64,000 nt of DNA. Source: Agrobacterium sp. RAC06. GTDB taxonomy: Bacteria; Pseudomonadota; Alphaproteobacteria; Rhizobiales; Rhizobiaceae. The stretch spans positions 3,130,501 to 3,194,500 of the forward strand of contig NZ_CP016499.1 of NCBI RefSeq assembly GCF_001713475.1, written 5' to 3'. Numbering within the stretch: the first letter of the stretch is position 1; the number at the start of each line of letters is the position of its first letter. The notes under the pieces are model-generated. The model saw only the letters and a list, made by a program, of their open reading frames with translations. It was not told where the DNA came from and ran no database searches. Shown in pieces: positions 27,253 to 35,886 of this stretch. The position numbers and the translations under genes are program-made.

Positions 27253-28434
27253 ATGAGCACCCCGTCCATCGTTATCGCGAGCGCTGCCAGAACCCCGGTC
27301 GGATCTTTCAACGGGGCGTTGTCATCCGTCGCAGCACATGATCTCGGCGCCATCGCCATCAAGGCCGTGCTGGAGCGCGCCGGCGTGGAGGCGGGTGAAG
27401 TCGACGAAGTCATTCTCGGGCAGATCCTTACCGCAGGGCAGGGCCAGAACCCGGCTCGCCAGGCAGCGATGAAGGCCGGTATTCCGCAGGAGGCGACAGC
27501 CTGGGGTCTCAATCAGCTCTGCGGTTCCGGCTTGCGTGCCGTCGCCATCGGCATGCAGCAGATCGCGACAGGCGACGCGAGGATCATCATTGCCGGCGGG
27601 CAGGAATCGATGTCGATGGCGCCGCACTGCGCGCACCTGCGCAACGGCACAAAAATGGGCGACCTGAAGATGGTCGACACCATGATCAAGGACGGCCTTA
27701 CCGATGCCTTCTACGGATATCACATGGGCACGACCGCGGAAAATGTTGCCCGGCAGTGGCAGCTGACCCGTGACGAACAGGACGCCTTTGCGGTCGCTTC
27801 GCAGAACAAGGCGGAGGCCGCCCAGGTTGCCGGCCGTTTCAAGGACGAAATCGTTCCTGTCATCGTGCCCGGCCGCAAGGGCGACGTCACTGTCGATCAG
27901 GATGAGTACATCCGCATCGGTGCGACGCTCGAAAGCATGCAGAAGCTGAAACCCGCCTTCGACAAGGAAGGCACGGTCACCGCCGGCAACGCATCCGGTA
28001 TCAATGATGGTGCGGCGGTCGCCCTGCTGATGACCGAGGCCGAGGCTTCGCGTCGTGGTATCGCGCCGCTCGCCCGTGTCGTCTCTTGGGCAACCGCAGG
28101 TGTCGATCCGAAGATCATGGGCACTGGCCCAATCCCGGCGTCGCGCAAGGCGCTTGAGAAGGCCGGCTGGAAGATTTCCGATCTCGACCTCGTTGAAGCC
28201 AACGAAGCCTTTGCCGCACAGGCCTGCGCCGTGAACAAAGATCTCGGCTGGGATACCTCGATCGTGAACGTCAATGGTGGCGCGATCGCGATCGGCCATC
28301 CGGTCGGCGCGTCCGGCGCCCGCATTCTCAACACGCTGCTGTTCGAGATGAAGCGTCGCGGCGCCAAGAAGGGCCTCGCCACGCTGTGCATCGGCGGTGG
28401 CATGGGTGTTGCCATGTGCCTCGAGGCATTCTGA
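27253..28434 (+). CDS. phaA: Acetyl-CoA acetyltransferase (beta-ketothiolase)
   Basis: This biosynthetic thiolase condenses two acetyl-CoA to acetoacetyl-CoA, the first step to polyhydroxybutyrate. It has 393 residues, the family length. The catalytic residues are visible: Cys90 in [11 protein letters not shown], His in [14 protein letters not shown] near residue 349, and Cys in LCIGGGMG near residue 379. ATG 27253 is preceded by GAGGAGA; an upstream in-frame start at 27175 has no site. phaB follows after 148 bases on the same strand, likely co-transcribed; the synthase gene phaC is not in the window. Confidence 0.96.
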   Translation: MSTPSIVIASAARTPVGSFNGALSSVAAHDLGAIAIKAVLERAGVEAGEVDEVILGQILTAGQGQNPARQAAMKAGIPQEATAWGLNQLCGSGLRAVAIGMQQIATGDARIIIAGGQESMSMAPHCAHLRNGTKMGDLKMVDTMIKDGLTDAFYGYHMGTTAENVARQWQLTRDEQDAFAVASQNKAEAAQVAGRFKDEIVPVIVPGRKGDVTVDQDEYIRIGATLESMQKLKPAFDKEGTVTAGNASGINDGAAVALLMTEAEASRRGIAPLARVVSWATAGVDPKIMGTGPIPASRKALEKAGWKISDLDLVEANEAFAAQACAVNKDLGWDTSIVNVNGGAIAIGHPVGASGARILNTLLFEMKRRGAKKGLATLCIGGGMGVAMCLEAF

Positions 28435-28582
28435 TCCGGCCTCTTCGAATGGCGGCCGTTCGCCCTTGACCCGACGAATTTCCATCCCGGCTCTTGGCCG
28501 GGATGGGCAAGTCATGCCGTTGCGACGGGAACGCGACGGTGATCCAGATGGGAACCCATAGAAGAAGAACGGGGAGGACAGC

Positions 28583-29308
28583 ATGAGCAGAGTGGCTTTG
28601 GTAACCGGTGGCACGCGCGGCATTGGTGCTGCGATTTCGGTCGCCTTGAAGAATGCAGGCTACAAGGTCGCGGCGAACTTCGCCGGCAATGAAGAGAAGG
28701 CCAAGGCCTTCGAAGCCGAGACCGGCATTCCAGTGCTTAAATGGGATGTCTCCAATTACCAGGCCTGCGTCGACGGTATCGCTGCGGTTGAGGCTGCACT
28801 CGGTCCGGTGGAGGTGCTCGTCAACAATGCCGGCATCACCCGCGACGCGATGTTCCACAAGATGACGCCCGAGCAGTGGGGCGAGGTGATCAACACCAAC
28901 CTCACCGGTCTCTTCAACATGACCCACCCGGTCTGGACCGGCATGCGTGACCGCAGCTTCGGTCGCGTCATCAACATCTCCTCGATCAATGGCCAGAAGG
29001 GCCAGATGGGGCAGGCCAACTATTCCGCGGCGAAGGCCGGCGATCTCGGTTTCACCAAGGCGCTCGCCCAGGAAGGAGCCGCCAAGGGCATCACCGTCAA
29101 TGCCATCTGCCCGGGCTATATCGGGACTGAGATGGTGCGCGCCATCCCGGAAAAGGTGCTGAACGAGCGGATCATTCCACAGATCCCGGTCGGTCGTCTC
29201 GGCGAGCCCGAAGAAATCGCCCGTTGTGTCGTGTTCCTTGCCTCCGACGATGCAGGCTTCATCACCGGATCGACGATTTCCGCGAATGGTGGGCAGTTTT
29301 TCGTCTGA
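28583..29308 (+). CDS. phaB: Acetoacetyl-CoA reductase
   Basis: This NADPH-dependent short-chain dehydrogenase reduces acetoacetyl-CoA to (R)-3-hydroxybutyryl-CoA for polyhydroxybutyrate synthesis. It has 241 residues. The cofactor motif TGGTRGIG (8-15), NNAGITRD (about 85-92) and the catalytic set Ser/Tyr/Lys in ISSINGQKGQMGQANYSAAK are all present. GGGGAGGA precedes ATG 28583. It is followed by a terminator at 29331-29353. Confidence 0.95.
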   Translation: MSRVALVTGGTRGIGAAISVALKNAGYKVAANFAGNEEKAKAFEAETGIPVLKWDVSNYQACVDGIAAVEAALGPVEVLVNNAGITRDAMFHKMTPEQWGEVINTNLTGLFNMTHPVWTGMRDRSFGRVINISSINGQKGQMGQANYSAAKAGDLGFTKALAQEGAAKGITVNAICPGYIGTEMVRAIPEKVLNERIIPQIPVGRLGEPEEIARCVVFLASDDAGFITGSTISANGGQFFV

Positions 29309-29330
29309 ATTACGATGAGGTTTCGACTTC

Positions 29331-29353
29331 AAGGCCGGCCTTGCGCCGGCCTT
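29331..29353 (+). terminator. Terminator-like hairpin after phaB
   Basis: A 9-bp stem AAGGCCGGC / GCCGGCCTT with a 5-base loop lies 22 bases after the phaB stop. The following T tract is weak (GTTCGTT), so efficiency is uncertain. Confidence 0.75.
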
Positions 29354-29373
29354 GTTCGTTCCTGGGAAGCGCC

Positions 29374-29727
29374 ATGATCCAATCGGCCGTCGATATGGTG
29401 CAATTTGCCGAGCGCCTGACAAAAGCTTGGTCGCGTGAGACCTCCAGCCTTTGGTCATCGGACAATCCGGCAAGTGGCCAGTGTGGTGTCACCAGCCTTG
29501 TTGTTCAGGACCTGTTTGGCGGCCAGATCTTAAAGACGCCCCTTCAGCAGGGACCGCACTTCTACAACCTGATTGCCGGTCGCCGCTTCGACTTCACGTC
29601 AGTCCAGTTCGCTGAGCCGATCGACTACGATGATCTGCCCTCGGACCGGGAAGAAGCGATGTCCGATACTAATGCGGTACAGTATCGCGCCTCGCGCGGA
29701 AGGCTCGGACTTCCTGTTAATGATTGA
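29374..29727 (+). CDS. YunG-like family protein
   Basis: This 117-residue soluble protein resembles the small YunG family, of unknown function. It has an N-terminal helix, then WSSDNPASGQCGVTSLVVQD (about 28-47), GGQILKT, HFYNLIAGRRFDFTSVQF (about 62-79) and a final YRASRGRL. The Cys-containing GQCGVTSL followed by HFYN is the conserved core and suggests a papain-like or transglutaminase-like fold, which I infer only from the Cys and His spacing. ATG 29374 follows GGGAAG. It starts 21 bases after the phaB terminator, so it is probably separately expressed. Confidence 0.7.
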   Translation: MIQSAVDMVQFAERLTKAWSRETSSLWSSDNPASGQCGVTSLVVQDLFGGQILKTPLQQGPHFYNLIAGRRFDFTSVQFAEPIDYDDLPSDREEAMSDTNAVQYRASRGRLGLPVND

Positions 29728-29759
29728 GCTCAGCAGCTGCGTGCGAAATTCTTAATATC

Positions 29760-29806
29760 CACCGCTGCATATGGTTAACTGATTGTTATTCCACCATATA
29801 TAGCAG
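29760..29806. repeat. Imperfect long inverted repeat in AT-rich intergenic DNA
   Basis: The arms 29760-29774 and 29792-29806 are complementary at 12 of 15 positions around a 17-base loop. They lie in the AT-rich 29728-29937 gap between the YunG-like gene and the glycine-zipper lipoprotein. The stem is not GC-rich and has no T tail, so it is not a typical terminator. Confidence 0.4.
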
Positions 29807-29889
29807 TGAACAAACCGGGAATACCAATGAGTCCGCGATTCGTCGTCGATTCGTTCCGGCTTTGGTCGACAGGTTAATGCAGGGCACGA

Positions 29890-29923
29890 AAAAGCCGCCG
29901 AACCCTGGGGATCGGCGGCTTTT
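29890..29923 (-). terminator. Rho-independent terminator downstream of glycine-zipper lipoprotein gene
   Basis: A 12-bp stem (AAAAGCCGCCGA / TCGGCGGCTTTT) with a 10-base loop lies 15 bases past the stop of the leftward lipoprotein gene. T runs lie on both sides, so it could work in both directions. Confidence 0.85.
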
Positions 29924-29937
29924 GTGCAATATGCCTG

Positions 29938-30192
29938 TTAGCGGCAGCGTGCTTCGTAGGTCTCGCCGTAGCGGTTGCGGTAGACGCAGTAGCCGCGGCG
30001 TTCCTGCGAATTGCCGATAAGGGCGCCAGCAACGCCACCTACGCCTGCACCGATGGCTGCGCCACGAACATTGCCGGTCGCCACACCACCGATGACGGCG
30101 CCGGAAGCTGCGCCGATGCCGGCACCACGTTCGGTCGCCGTGCAGCCGGCGAGAGGTGCGATCAATGCGAGTGCCAGAAGGGTCTTTTTCAT
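29938..30192 (-). CDS. Small glycine-zipper lipoprotein
   Basis: This 84-residue predicted lipoprotein has a signal peptide ending with lipobox LAGC (Cys17), then a Gly/Ala-rich zipper region (about 22-62, with GAASGAVIGGVATG and GAGVGGVAGALIG), and a short C-terminal tail with two cysteines (GYCVYRNRYGETYEARCR). Such proteins resemble the small Lpp/OsmB-like group and the zipper part of SlyB and YMGG proteins. Function is unknown beyond likely outer-membrane location. AGGA lies just upstream of ATG 30192. The DUF3309 gene is upstream on the same strand. Confidence 0.85.
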   Translation of the reverse strand: MKKTLLALALIAPLAGCTATERGAGIGAASGAVIGGVATGNVRGAAIGAGVGGVAGALIGNSQERRGYCVYRNRYGETYEARCR

Positions 30193-30233
30193 CGTCCTAT
30201 ACCTTTTCTCGTCGAGTTGGAGTTCAGTTCAGG

Positions 30234-30386
30234 TCAAATGCGACCCATCAACATCAGGATGATGAGGATGAGCAGTACGAGCCCCAGTCCCCCCGACGGA
30301 CCGTAGCCCCAGCCGCGGCTATAGCCCCAGCTTGGCAGAGCGCCGACAAGAAGCAGAATTAGAATGACGATAAGGATGGTACTCAT
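30234..30386 (-). CDS. DUF3309-type small membrane protein
   Basis: This 50-residue protein opens MSTILIVILILLLVGALPSW, continues with a Gly/Tyr-rich turn (GYSRGWGYGPSGG), and ends with a second hydrophobic helix (LGLVLLILIILMLMGRI). This two-helix layout with a PSWGYS-like centre is typical of the DUF3309 family, of unknown function, common in soil proteobacteria. GGAGAGGG precedes ATG 30386 at good spacing. Its first 68 bases overlap the 3' end of the leftward alpha/beta hydrolase frame. It lies 42 bases upstream of the glycine-zipper lipoprotein and is probably co-transcribed with it. Confidence 0.85.
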   Translation of the reverse strand: MSTILIVILILLLVGALPSWGYSRGWGYGPSGGLGLVLLILIILMLMGRI

Positions 30387-31395
30387 TTGGACCCTCTCCT
30401 GAGCCTGGATGAAAAACAGTTTGTTGTGCCGTCTGAACGCGAGCCGAGACGGTTTGTTCCGTTCGGCGAAGACGGAGACCCATCAGACGGAACAGATCAG
30501 CTGCGGGCTTCCCGGCTTGCGAGGTCATGTGGCGCGGCCGCTTCTCCGCGATCGTGGCCATGCCATCAACGAAAGCGCTGATGACCCTTGCCGTCAGGGT
30601 CTGGTGCTCGACCATCGGCAGATGACCGCAATTTCTCAGAAGAACCGTCTGCACCTGGGGCAGGAGCTTCGATACCCGCAACTGATGCGCCGAAGGAACG
30701 ATGGCGTCCTCGGCTCCGACGATATTGAGCACCGGCCGCCGGATCTCGGATAGATCGCTGACCAGGCTTGTTGCCGACATGAAGCGAATGCAGGCTGCGA
30801 TGTCCTCGGGCCGGGCTTGCTGCAACTGCAGCCGCACTTCTTCCATGGCCGCCACGGCGCGTTCGTTTTGCCAGGGACAACCTTTGTCGAAGACGCATTC
30901 TATCGATCCCCAGCGGAATTGCTCGCTGGTGGAGATCCAGCGCCGGAAGAACTGGCGAAACAGGAGAGGGCCTATGCGTGGTACTCGCAACAACTTGGCT
31001 GGAAGTCGTTCCTGGCCTTCGAAACGACCGCAGGCAAAGGCGCCGATCAGAACGATGGACTTCACGAGTTCCGGGTAATGCCGGGCGATCAGGAGAGACA
31101 CGAAGCCGCCGGTCGAATGGCCGATCAGCGTCACCGGCCTGCCGCCGAAGTCTCGCTGGATCGCTTCGGCGTAGGCGGAAGCGACGGCTTCGGGCGTGAT
31201 CGCCTGGCCTGGCTCCGTTAGTTTCCAGGGATGATGTCCTGGCAGGGCGTAAGCGGCACTGCGCGCCCTTCGCACGACGTCTGGGGAATAGGTGCGCCAG
31301 AAGGACGGGGCCATGACCATGCCGTGAATCAGGACAAAGTCCTGCGGCAGGTCGTTAGCTCCAATCCATTCGGCAGGCGGCGGGGACAGTGTCAT
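30319..31395 (-). CDS. Alpha/beta hydrolase with unusual C-terminal extension
   Basis: This 358-residue protein has an alpha/beta hydrolase core at about residues 18-275, with the oxyanion HGMVMAPSFW (about 24-33), the nucleophile elbow GHSTGG (about 93-98), an Asp near GAEDAIVP and a catalytic His in NCGHLPMVEH. Substrate is unknown; esterase or lipase-like activity is inferred. Residues after about 290 are not part of the fold, and the final 22 codons are read from the 5' part of the DUF3309 gene in another frame. The true C-terminus may therefore be longer than the ancestral one. AGGTGA precedes ATG 31395 well. Confidence 0.82.
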   Translation of the reverse strand: MTLSPPPAEWIGANDLPQDFVLIHGMVMAPSFWRTYSPDVVRRARSAAYALPGHHPWKLTEPGQAITPEAVASAYAEAIQRDFGGRPVTLIGHSTGGFVSLLIARHYPELVKSIVLIGAFACGRFEGQERLPAKLLRVPRIGPLLFRQFFRRWISTSEQFRWGSIECVFDKGCPWQNERAVAAMEEVRLQLQQARPEDIAACIRFMSATSLVSDLSEIRRPVLNIVGAEDAIVPSAHQLRVSKLLPQVQTVLLRNCGHLPMVEHQTLTARVISAFVDGMATIAEKRPRHMTSQAGKPAADLFRLMGLRLRRTEQTVSARVQTAQQTVFHPGSGEGPNEYHPYRHSNSASCRRSAKLGL

Positions 31396-31734
31396 CAGGT
31401 TTCACCTCGGCGGCGCAACGTGAAGCTGTTCGCAATTGTTCCATCTCCGTGTCGTCGTCTCTCGGTGCAGCTCCTTGAGGTCCAGCGTTAACGTAATCCC
31501 GCTGCGCTCCTGATTGCGGCTCAAGAACAAAGCCTGAATCTGCCGGAGTCATCGATTCGTCGCTGATTCGTTCCCAGCCTGTTCCGGGTGTGCAAGGCTC
31601 TGATCGGACTCAGCTTTCTGCCGAATTCTGGGATGAATGCATCAAGCGCCTTGCCTTTACCCTCCTTCGTCGCCATGTGTTGGCCGAGGGTGCCGGTGTG
31701 CGGAAAAGCGCGGTCCCGACTAGCGGAGCGGTCT
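31396..31734. other. Intergenic region between alpha/beta hydrolase and helicase (divergent)
   Basis: These 339 bases separate the divergent hydrolase and helicase genes and should hold both promoters. The helicase frame is open from 31588, but that part shows no family similarity. I see no RNA gene or strong hairpin here. Confidence 0.5.
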
Positions 31735-34700
31735 TTGAATACGCAACCCATGATCCTGAGTGGCCGCGGCGTCAGTGCTGTGCTGGGGCCAACCAATACC
31801 GGCAAGACCCATTTTGCCATCGAACGCATGGTCGCGCACGGGTCGGGCATCATTGGTCTGCCGCTGAGATTGCTCGCCCGAGAGGTCTATACGCGCGTGG
31901 TCGAGCGTGTCGGCGCACAAAACGTGGCACTCGTGACCGGTGAGGAGAAAATCAGCCCGCCGAAAGCGCGCTTCTCCGTTTGCACGGTCGAGGCGATGCC
32001 GCGCGAAACCAAGGCGGCCTTCGTTGCCATCGACGAGATCCAGCTCGCGGGCGATCTGGAGCGCGGGCATATCTTCACCGATCGTCTGCTGCATCTGAGG
32101 GGGCGCGAGGAAACCCTGCTTCTCGGTTCGGCGACGATGAAGTCGATCCTCATTCAGCTCTTGCCCGGGATCACCATCGTCGAAAGACCCCGCCTGTCGC
32201 AGCTTTTCTATGCAGGCCAGAAGAAGATCACGCGTCTGCCGCAGCGGACAGCCATCGTCGCGTTTTCCGCGGAAGAAGTGTATGCGATTGCCGAGCTGAT
32301 CCGCCGCCAACGGGGCGGGGCGGCTGTCGTGTTGGGTGCGCTCAGCCCACGGACGCGCAATGCCCAGGTCGGTCTCTACCAGGAAGGCGATGTCGAATAC
32401 CTCGTGGCGACCGATGCCATCGGCATGGGTCTTAACCTCGACGTCGACCATGTCGCCTTTGCGCAGGATCGAAAGTTCGACGGCTATCAGTTTCGCAACC
32501 TCAATCCGGGCGAGCTTGGCCAGATCGCGGGTCGTGCCGGGCGTCACATCAAGGATGGCACGTTCGGTGTGACCGGACGGGTGGCTCCCTTCGATGAAGA
32601 GCTGGTCGACCGGCTGCAAACGCATCAATTCGATTCCGTCAAAGTTTTGCAATGGCGGACTGAAAAATTCGATTTCTCGTCGATTGCTGGCCTGCAGAGA
32701 AGCCTCGATGCGGTGCCGCGTGTCGAAGGATTGACGCGCGCGCTGCCGGCGACGGATCAGCAGGCGCTGGAGTATCTTTCGCGCTATCCCGAGATTGCCG
32801 ACATCACCAATCGACCCGAGCGGGTGGAAAAACTCTGGGAAGCCTGCGCGCTGCCCGACTATCGGCGCATTACGCCTGCACAGCATGCTGATCTGATTCA
32901 GAGTCTGTATTTTGATTTGGTCAGGCGGGGCACCGTCAACGAGGACTTTCTCGCCGAGCAGGTGCGCCGAGCCGATCGCACCGACGGCGAAATCGATACG
33001 CTGTCGGCGCGGATCGCGCAGATCAGAACGTGGACTTATGTGTCGAACCGGCCCGGCTGGCTTGCCGATCCGACACACTGGCAAGAAAAGACGCGGGAAA
33101 TCGAAGACCGATTGTCCGATGCGTTACATGAACGGTTGACGAAACGCTTTGTTGATCGCAGGACATCTGTGCTCATGAAGCGCTTGAGAGAGAATGCGAT
33201 GTTGGAAGCTGAAATCAGTGTGAACGGCGATGTCTTCGTGGAAGGCCATGCCATGGGACAACTTGCGGGGTTCCGGTTCACGCCGATCTCCGGCATGGAG
33301 GGCCCGGACGCGAAGGCCGTTCAGGCGGCCGCCTACAAGGCGCTGGCGCTGGAATTCGAGGCGCGCGCCGCGCGCCTGCACGCTTCCGGCAATAATGATC
33401 TTGCCATCGGCTCGGACGGTCTCGTTCGCTGGCTGGGCGATCCTGTCGCGCGTCTGATCGGGACGGACCACATCCTGCATCCCCGTGTCATACTGCTGGC
33501 CGATGAACAGCTGACCGGCATGGCCCGGGATCACGTTGCCGCCCGCATCGAACGTTTCGTCAATCACCATATCTCGACGGTCCTGAAGCCGCTCGACGAT
33601 CTGTCGCGCGCCGAAGACCTGCAGGGCCTTGCCAAGGGTCTGGCCTTCCAGCTGGTCGAAAACCTGGGCGTTCTGTTCCGCCGTGATGTCGCAGATGACG
33701 TCAAGACCCTAGATCAGGATGGCCGCGCATCGATGCGCCGTTATGGTGTGCGCTTCGGTGCCTACCACATCTTCATGCCAGCCCTTCTCAAGCCGGCGCC
33801 GGCAGAACTTATCACGCTCCTTTGGGCGCTGAAACATGACGGTCTGGACAAGCCGGGTTACGGCGATCTGATCCCGGTATTGGCTGCCGGCCGCACCTCC
33901 GTCGTCACCGATCCGAGCTATGAGCGCATGTTCTACAAGCTCGCCGGCTTCCGGTTCCTCGGCAAGCGTGCAGTGCGTATCGACATCCTCGAGCGTCTCG
34001 CCGATCTCATTCGTCCGCTCCTGCAGTGGAAGCCGGGTTCGCCGGCGCGTCCGGACGGTGCATATGATGGTCGTCGCTTCACCACGACGACTGCCATGCT
34101 GTCGATCCTCGGTGCGACCCCTGATGATATGGAAGAGATCCTGAAGGGTCTCGGCTACCGTGCGGATAGCGTTTCTGCCGAAGAAGCGGCCGCGTTCCTT
34201 GCGGCGCATAGTGGCTCGGCCCCCACGGAGGCCGCAGCTGCCGAAAAGAGCGAAGACGACAGCGTCGACGATGCCGATCAGGCTGGTGAAACGGCAAGCG
34301 AAGGCGAAGCCCCTGCGGCCGTTGCCGAAGAGCAGCCCGCAGCAGCAGCGGAAGATGTCGCCTCGGCGGAGCAATCTGCTGAAGCCACCGAGCCGAAGCC
34401 GGTACTCCTCTGGCGTCCAGGTGGCCGCAGCGACAACCAGCGTGGGACGGGCCGCCCCGGCGGCGATCGTCGTCCGCAGGGTCAGCGCAACCAGGCGCCG
34501 CGTGAAGGCGGCGAGGCTGGTGGCGAGAAGCGTGGCGAAGGTCGTCGTGACGATCGGCGCTCGGACAATCGTGGCGAGCGTCGTGATGACAATCGCGGCA
34601 AGTTTGCCGGCAAGGGCGACCGCCAGGATCGTGGCGACCGCAAGGACCGTGGTCCGCGGCCGGAGCGCGACAACAACAAGTCGCAGCCGGCACGCTTCGA

Positions 34701-34788
34701 GGCGAAGCCACCGCGCAAGGAGAAGCCGCTCGATCCGGATTCACCCTTCGCCAAACTCGCGGCTCTCAAGGAACAGCTGAAGAAGTAA
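31735..34788 (+). CDS. SUV3-like ATP-dependent RNA helicase with basic low-complexity tail
   Basis: This 1017-residue superfamily 2 helicase is related to mitochondrial SUV3 and to proteins annotated MgpS in alphaproteobacteria. The motor domains occupy about residues 5-340: Walker A GPTNTGKTH (about 15-23), motif II DEIQ (VAIDEIQLAGD, about 98-108), motif III LGSATM and motif VI QIAGRAGR. The middle has a conserved helical region. The tail after about residue 815 is Ala/Glu-rich, then Arg/Asp/Gly-rich (about 900-985, many RRDD/RGD-type repeats), probably disordered and RNA-binding. I chose TTG 31735 because GGAG sits six bases upstream; ATG 31750 has no site. Its stop codon overlaps the S4 gene start (TAATG). 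Confidence 0.88.
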   Translation: MNTQPMILSGRGVSAVLGPTNTGKTHFAIERMVAHGSGIIGLPLRLLAREVYTRVVERVGAQNVALVTGEEKISPPKARFSVCTVEAMPRETKAAFVAIDEIQLAGDLERGHIFTDRLLHLRGREETLLLGSATMKSILIQLLPGITIVERPRLSQLFYAGQKKITRLPQRTAIVAFSAEEVYAIAELIRRQRGGAAVVLGALSPRTRNAQVGLYQEGDVEYLVATDAIGMGLNLDVDHVAFAQDRKFDGYQFRNLNPGELGQIAGRAGRHIKDGTFGVTGRVAPFDEELVDRLQTHQFDSVKVLQWRTEKFDFSSIAGLQRSLDAVPRVEGLTRALPATDQQALEYLSRYPEIADITNRPERVEKLWEACALPDYRRITPAQHADLIQSLYFDLVRRGTVNEDFLAEQVRRADRTDGEIDTLSARIAQIRTWTYVSNRPGWLADPTHWQEKTREIEDRLSDALHERLTKRFVDRRTSVLMKRLRENAMLEAEISVNGDVFVEGHAMGQLAGFRFTPISGMEGPDAKAVQAAAYKALALEFEARAARLHASGNNDLAIGSDGLVRWLGDPVARLIGTDHILHPRVILLADEQLTGMARDHVAARIERFVNHHISTVLKPLDDLSRAEDLQGLAKGLAFQLVENLGVLFRRDVADDVKTLDQDGRASMRRYGVRFGAYHIFMPALLKPAPAELITLLWALKHDGLDKPGYGDLIPVLAAGRTSVVTDPSYERMFYKLAGFRFLGKRAVRIDILERLADLIRPLLQWKPGSPARPDGAYDGRRFTTTTAMLSILGATPDDMEEILKGLGYRADSVSAEEAAAFLAAHSGSAPTEAAAAEKSEDDSVDDADQAGETASEGEAPAAVAEEQPAAAAEDVASAEQSAEATEPKPVLLWRPGGRSDNQRGTGRPGGDRRPQGQRNQAPREGGEAGGEKRGEGRRDDRRSDNRGERRDDNRGKFAGKGDRQDRGDRKDRGPRPERDNNKSQPARFEAKPPRKEKPLDPDSPFAKLAALKEQLKK

Positions 34789-35198
34789 TGGACGACAAGC
34801 AGCCACCAAGCGGTTCGCGCCAGCGCATCGACAAGTGGCTGTTCTTCGCCCGTGTGGCAAAGTCACGCAGCCTCGCGCAAGAGCGGGTGGCTGCGGGCCA
34901 TGTCAGCGTAAATGGGCAGAAGGTTCGTCAACCCAGTCATCAGCTCAAGGTCGGCGACCGTCTTGATATCGCCATGCCCGAGCGTGACCTGGTGCTGGTC
35001 GTGAAGTTGCCGGGTGAGAGGCGTGGTCCCTACCAGGAAGCGAGGCTCCTCTATGAGGATCTCACGCCGCCGCCCGAGAAGAAGCCCTTCAGTCCATCCG
35101 AGCCGGGCGTCCGAGCCCCAGGCGCGGGCCGGCCGACCAAGAAGGAGCGACGGGCGCTGGATGATCTGCGCGGCGAGCCGGATTGGTCTGCTGATTAG
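34788..35198 (+). CDS. S4-domain RNA-binding protein (Hsp15/HslR-like)
   Basis: This 136-residue protein has an N-terminal S4 RNA-binding domain (about 10-70): RIDKWLFFARVAKSRSLAQE, then VSVNGQKVRQPSHQLKVGD. The C-terminus is Arg/Lys- and Pro-rich. The heat-shock Hsp15 family, which binds stalled 50S subunits with a nascent chain, is the nearest match; rescue of stalled ribosomes is therefore inferred. The ATG overlaps the helicase stop codon by one base, so translation is likely coupled and the two RNA-binding proteins probably act together. Confidence 0.87.
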   Translation: MDDKQPPSGSRQRIDKWLFFARVAKSRSLAQERVAAGHVSVNGQKVRQPSHQLKVGDRLDIAMPERDLVLVVKLPGERRGPYQEARLLYEDLTPPPEKKPFSPSEPGVRAPGAGRPTKKERRALDDLRGEPDWSAD

Positions 35199-35390
35199 AA
35201 AATTTCTACAAAGGCGCCCGAATTGAGGGTGTTTATCCTTGCCTTGGCAGGGATTCCGCATTAGCTCACTTGCCGTCCGACAGAAATTTCCGGTAGGGCG
35301 CGGGCCGTTCCAAACGGGGTCGTTTTCCCGACGGAACCACCCACGTTCGTCTTTCTCCTGCCGTTCGAGAACGCCATCCTGGAGTGCCGC

Positions 35391-35729
35391 ATGACCTATA
35401 TCGTCACCGATAACTGCATTCGCTGCAAATACACCGATTGTGTCGAGGTCTGCCCTGTCGATTGCTTCTATGAGGGCGAAAACTTCCTCGTCATTCACCC
35501 GGACGAGTGCATCGATTGCGGCGTGTGCGAGCCGGAATGTCCTGCCGAGGCGATCAAGCCCGACACGGAGCCGGGGCTGGACAAATGGCTGAAGATCAAT
35601 GCGGAATACGCAAAGATCTGGCCGAACATCACGGTCAAGAAGGAACCGATGCCGGAAGCCAAGGAAATGGATGGCGTCGATGGCAAGTTCGAGCAGTTCT
35701 TCTCGGACAAGCCGGGCTCCGGCGACTGA
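35391..35729 (+). CDS. fdxA: 7Fe-type ferredoxin FdxA
   Basis: This 112-residue electron carrier has one [3Fe-4S] and one [4Fe-4S] cluster. Cysteines at 9, 12, 17, 21, 25 and 40, 43, 46, 50 fit the FdxA pattern ([18 protein letters not shown] and [12 protein letters not shown]). The C-terminal extension after the clusters is the usual alphaproteobacterial one. GGAG lies upstream of ATG 35391. The electron partner is unknown. It follows the S4 gene by 192 bases and may be a separate unit. Confidence 0.93.
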   Translation: MTYIVTDNCIRCKYTDCVEVCPVDCFYEGENFLVIHPDECIDCGVCEPECPAEAIKPDTEPGLDKWLKINAEYAKIWPNITVKKEPMPEAKEMDGVDGKFEQFFSDKPGSGD

Positions 35730-35803
35730 GGCCTTTCGGCGCGGCGTCGTGAGATGGAAGCCTGCCCAAAATTCCATCACTTGGCTGCGGATTCGCCGTT
35801 GCG

Positions 35804-35825
35804 TGCGCCATGATTGTGGCGCACT
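35804..35825. terminator. Stem-loop downstream of fdxA
   Basis: An 8-bp stem GTGCGCCA / TGGCGCAC with a 6-base loop lies 75 bases past fdxA. It is not followed by a T run, so it may be a weak terminator or an RNA-processing structure. Confidence 0.4.
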
Positions 35826-35886
35826 GCACTAAAATATTGATTTCCTCGTCTTTTTGTGATAGCGTCTCGGAACTGTTCCACTTTGC

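Noticed and set aside
34440..34700. Repetitive GC-rich DNA resembling a tandem repeat
   Set aside because: It is the low-complexity Arg/Asp/Gly tail of the helicase in frame, not a separate repeat element.
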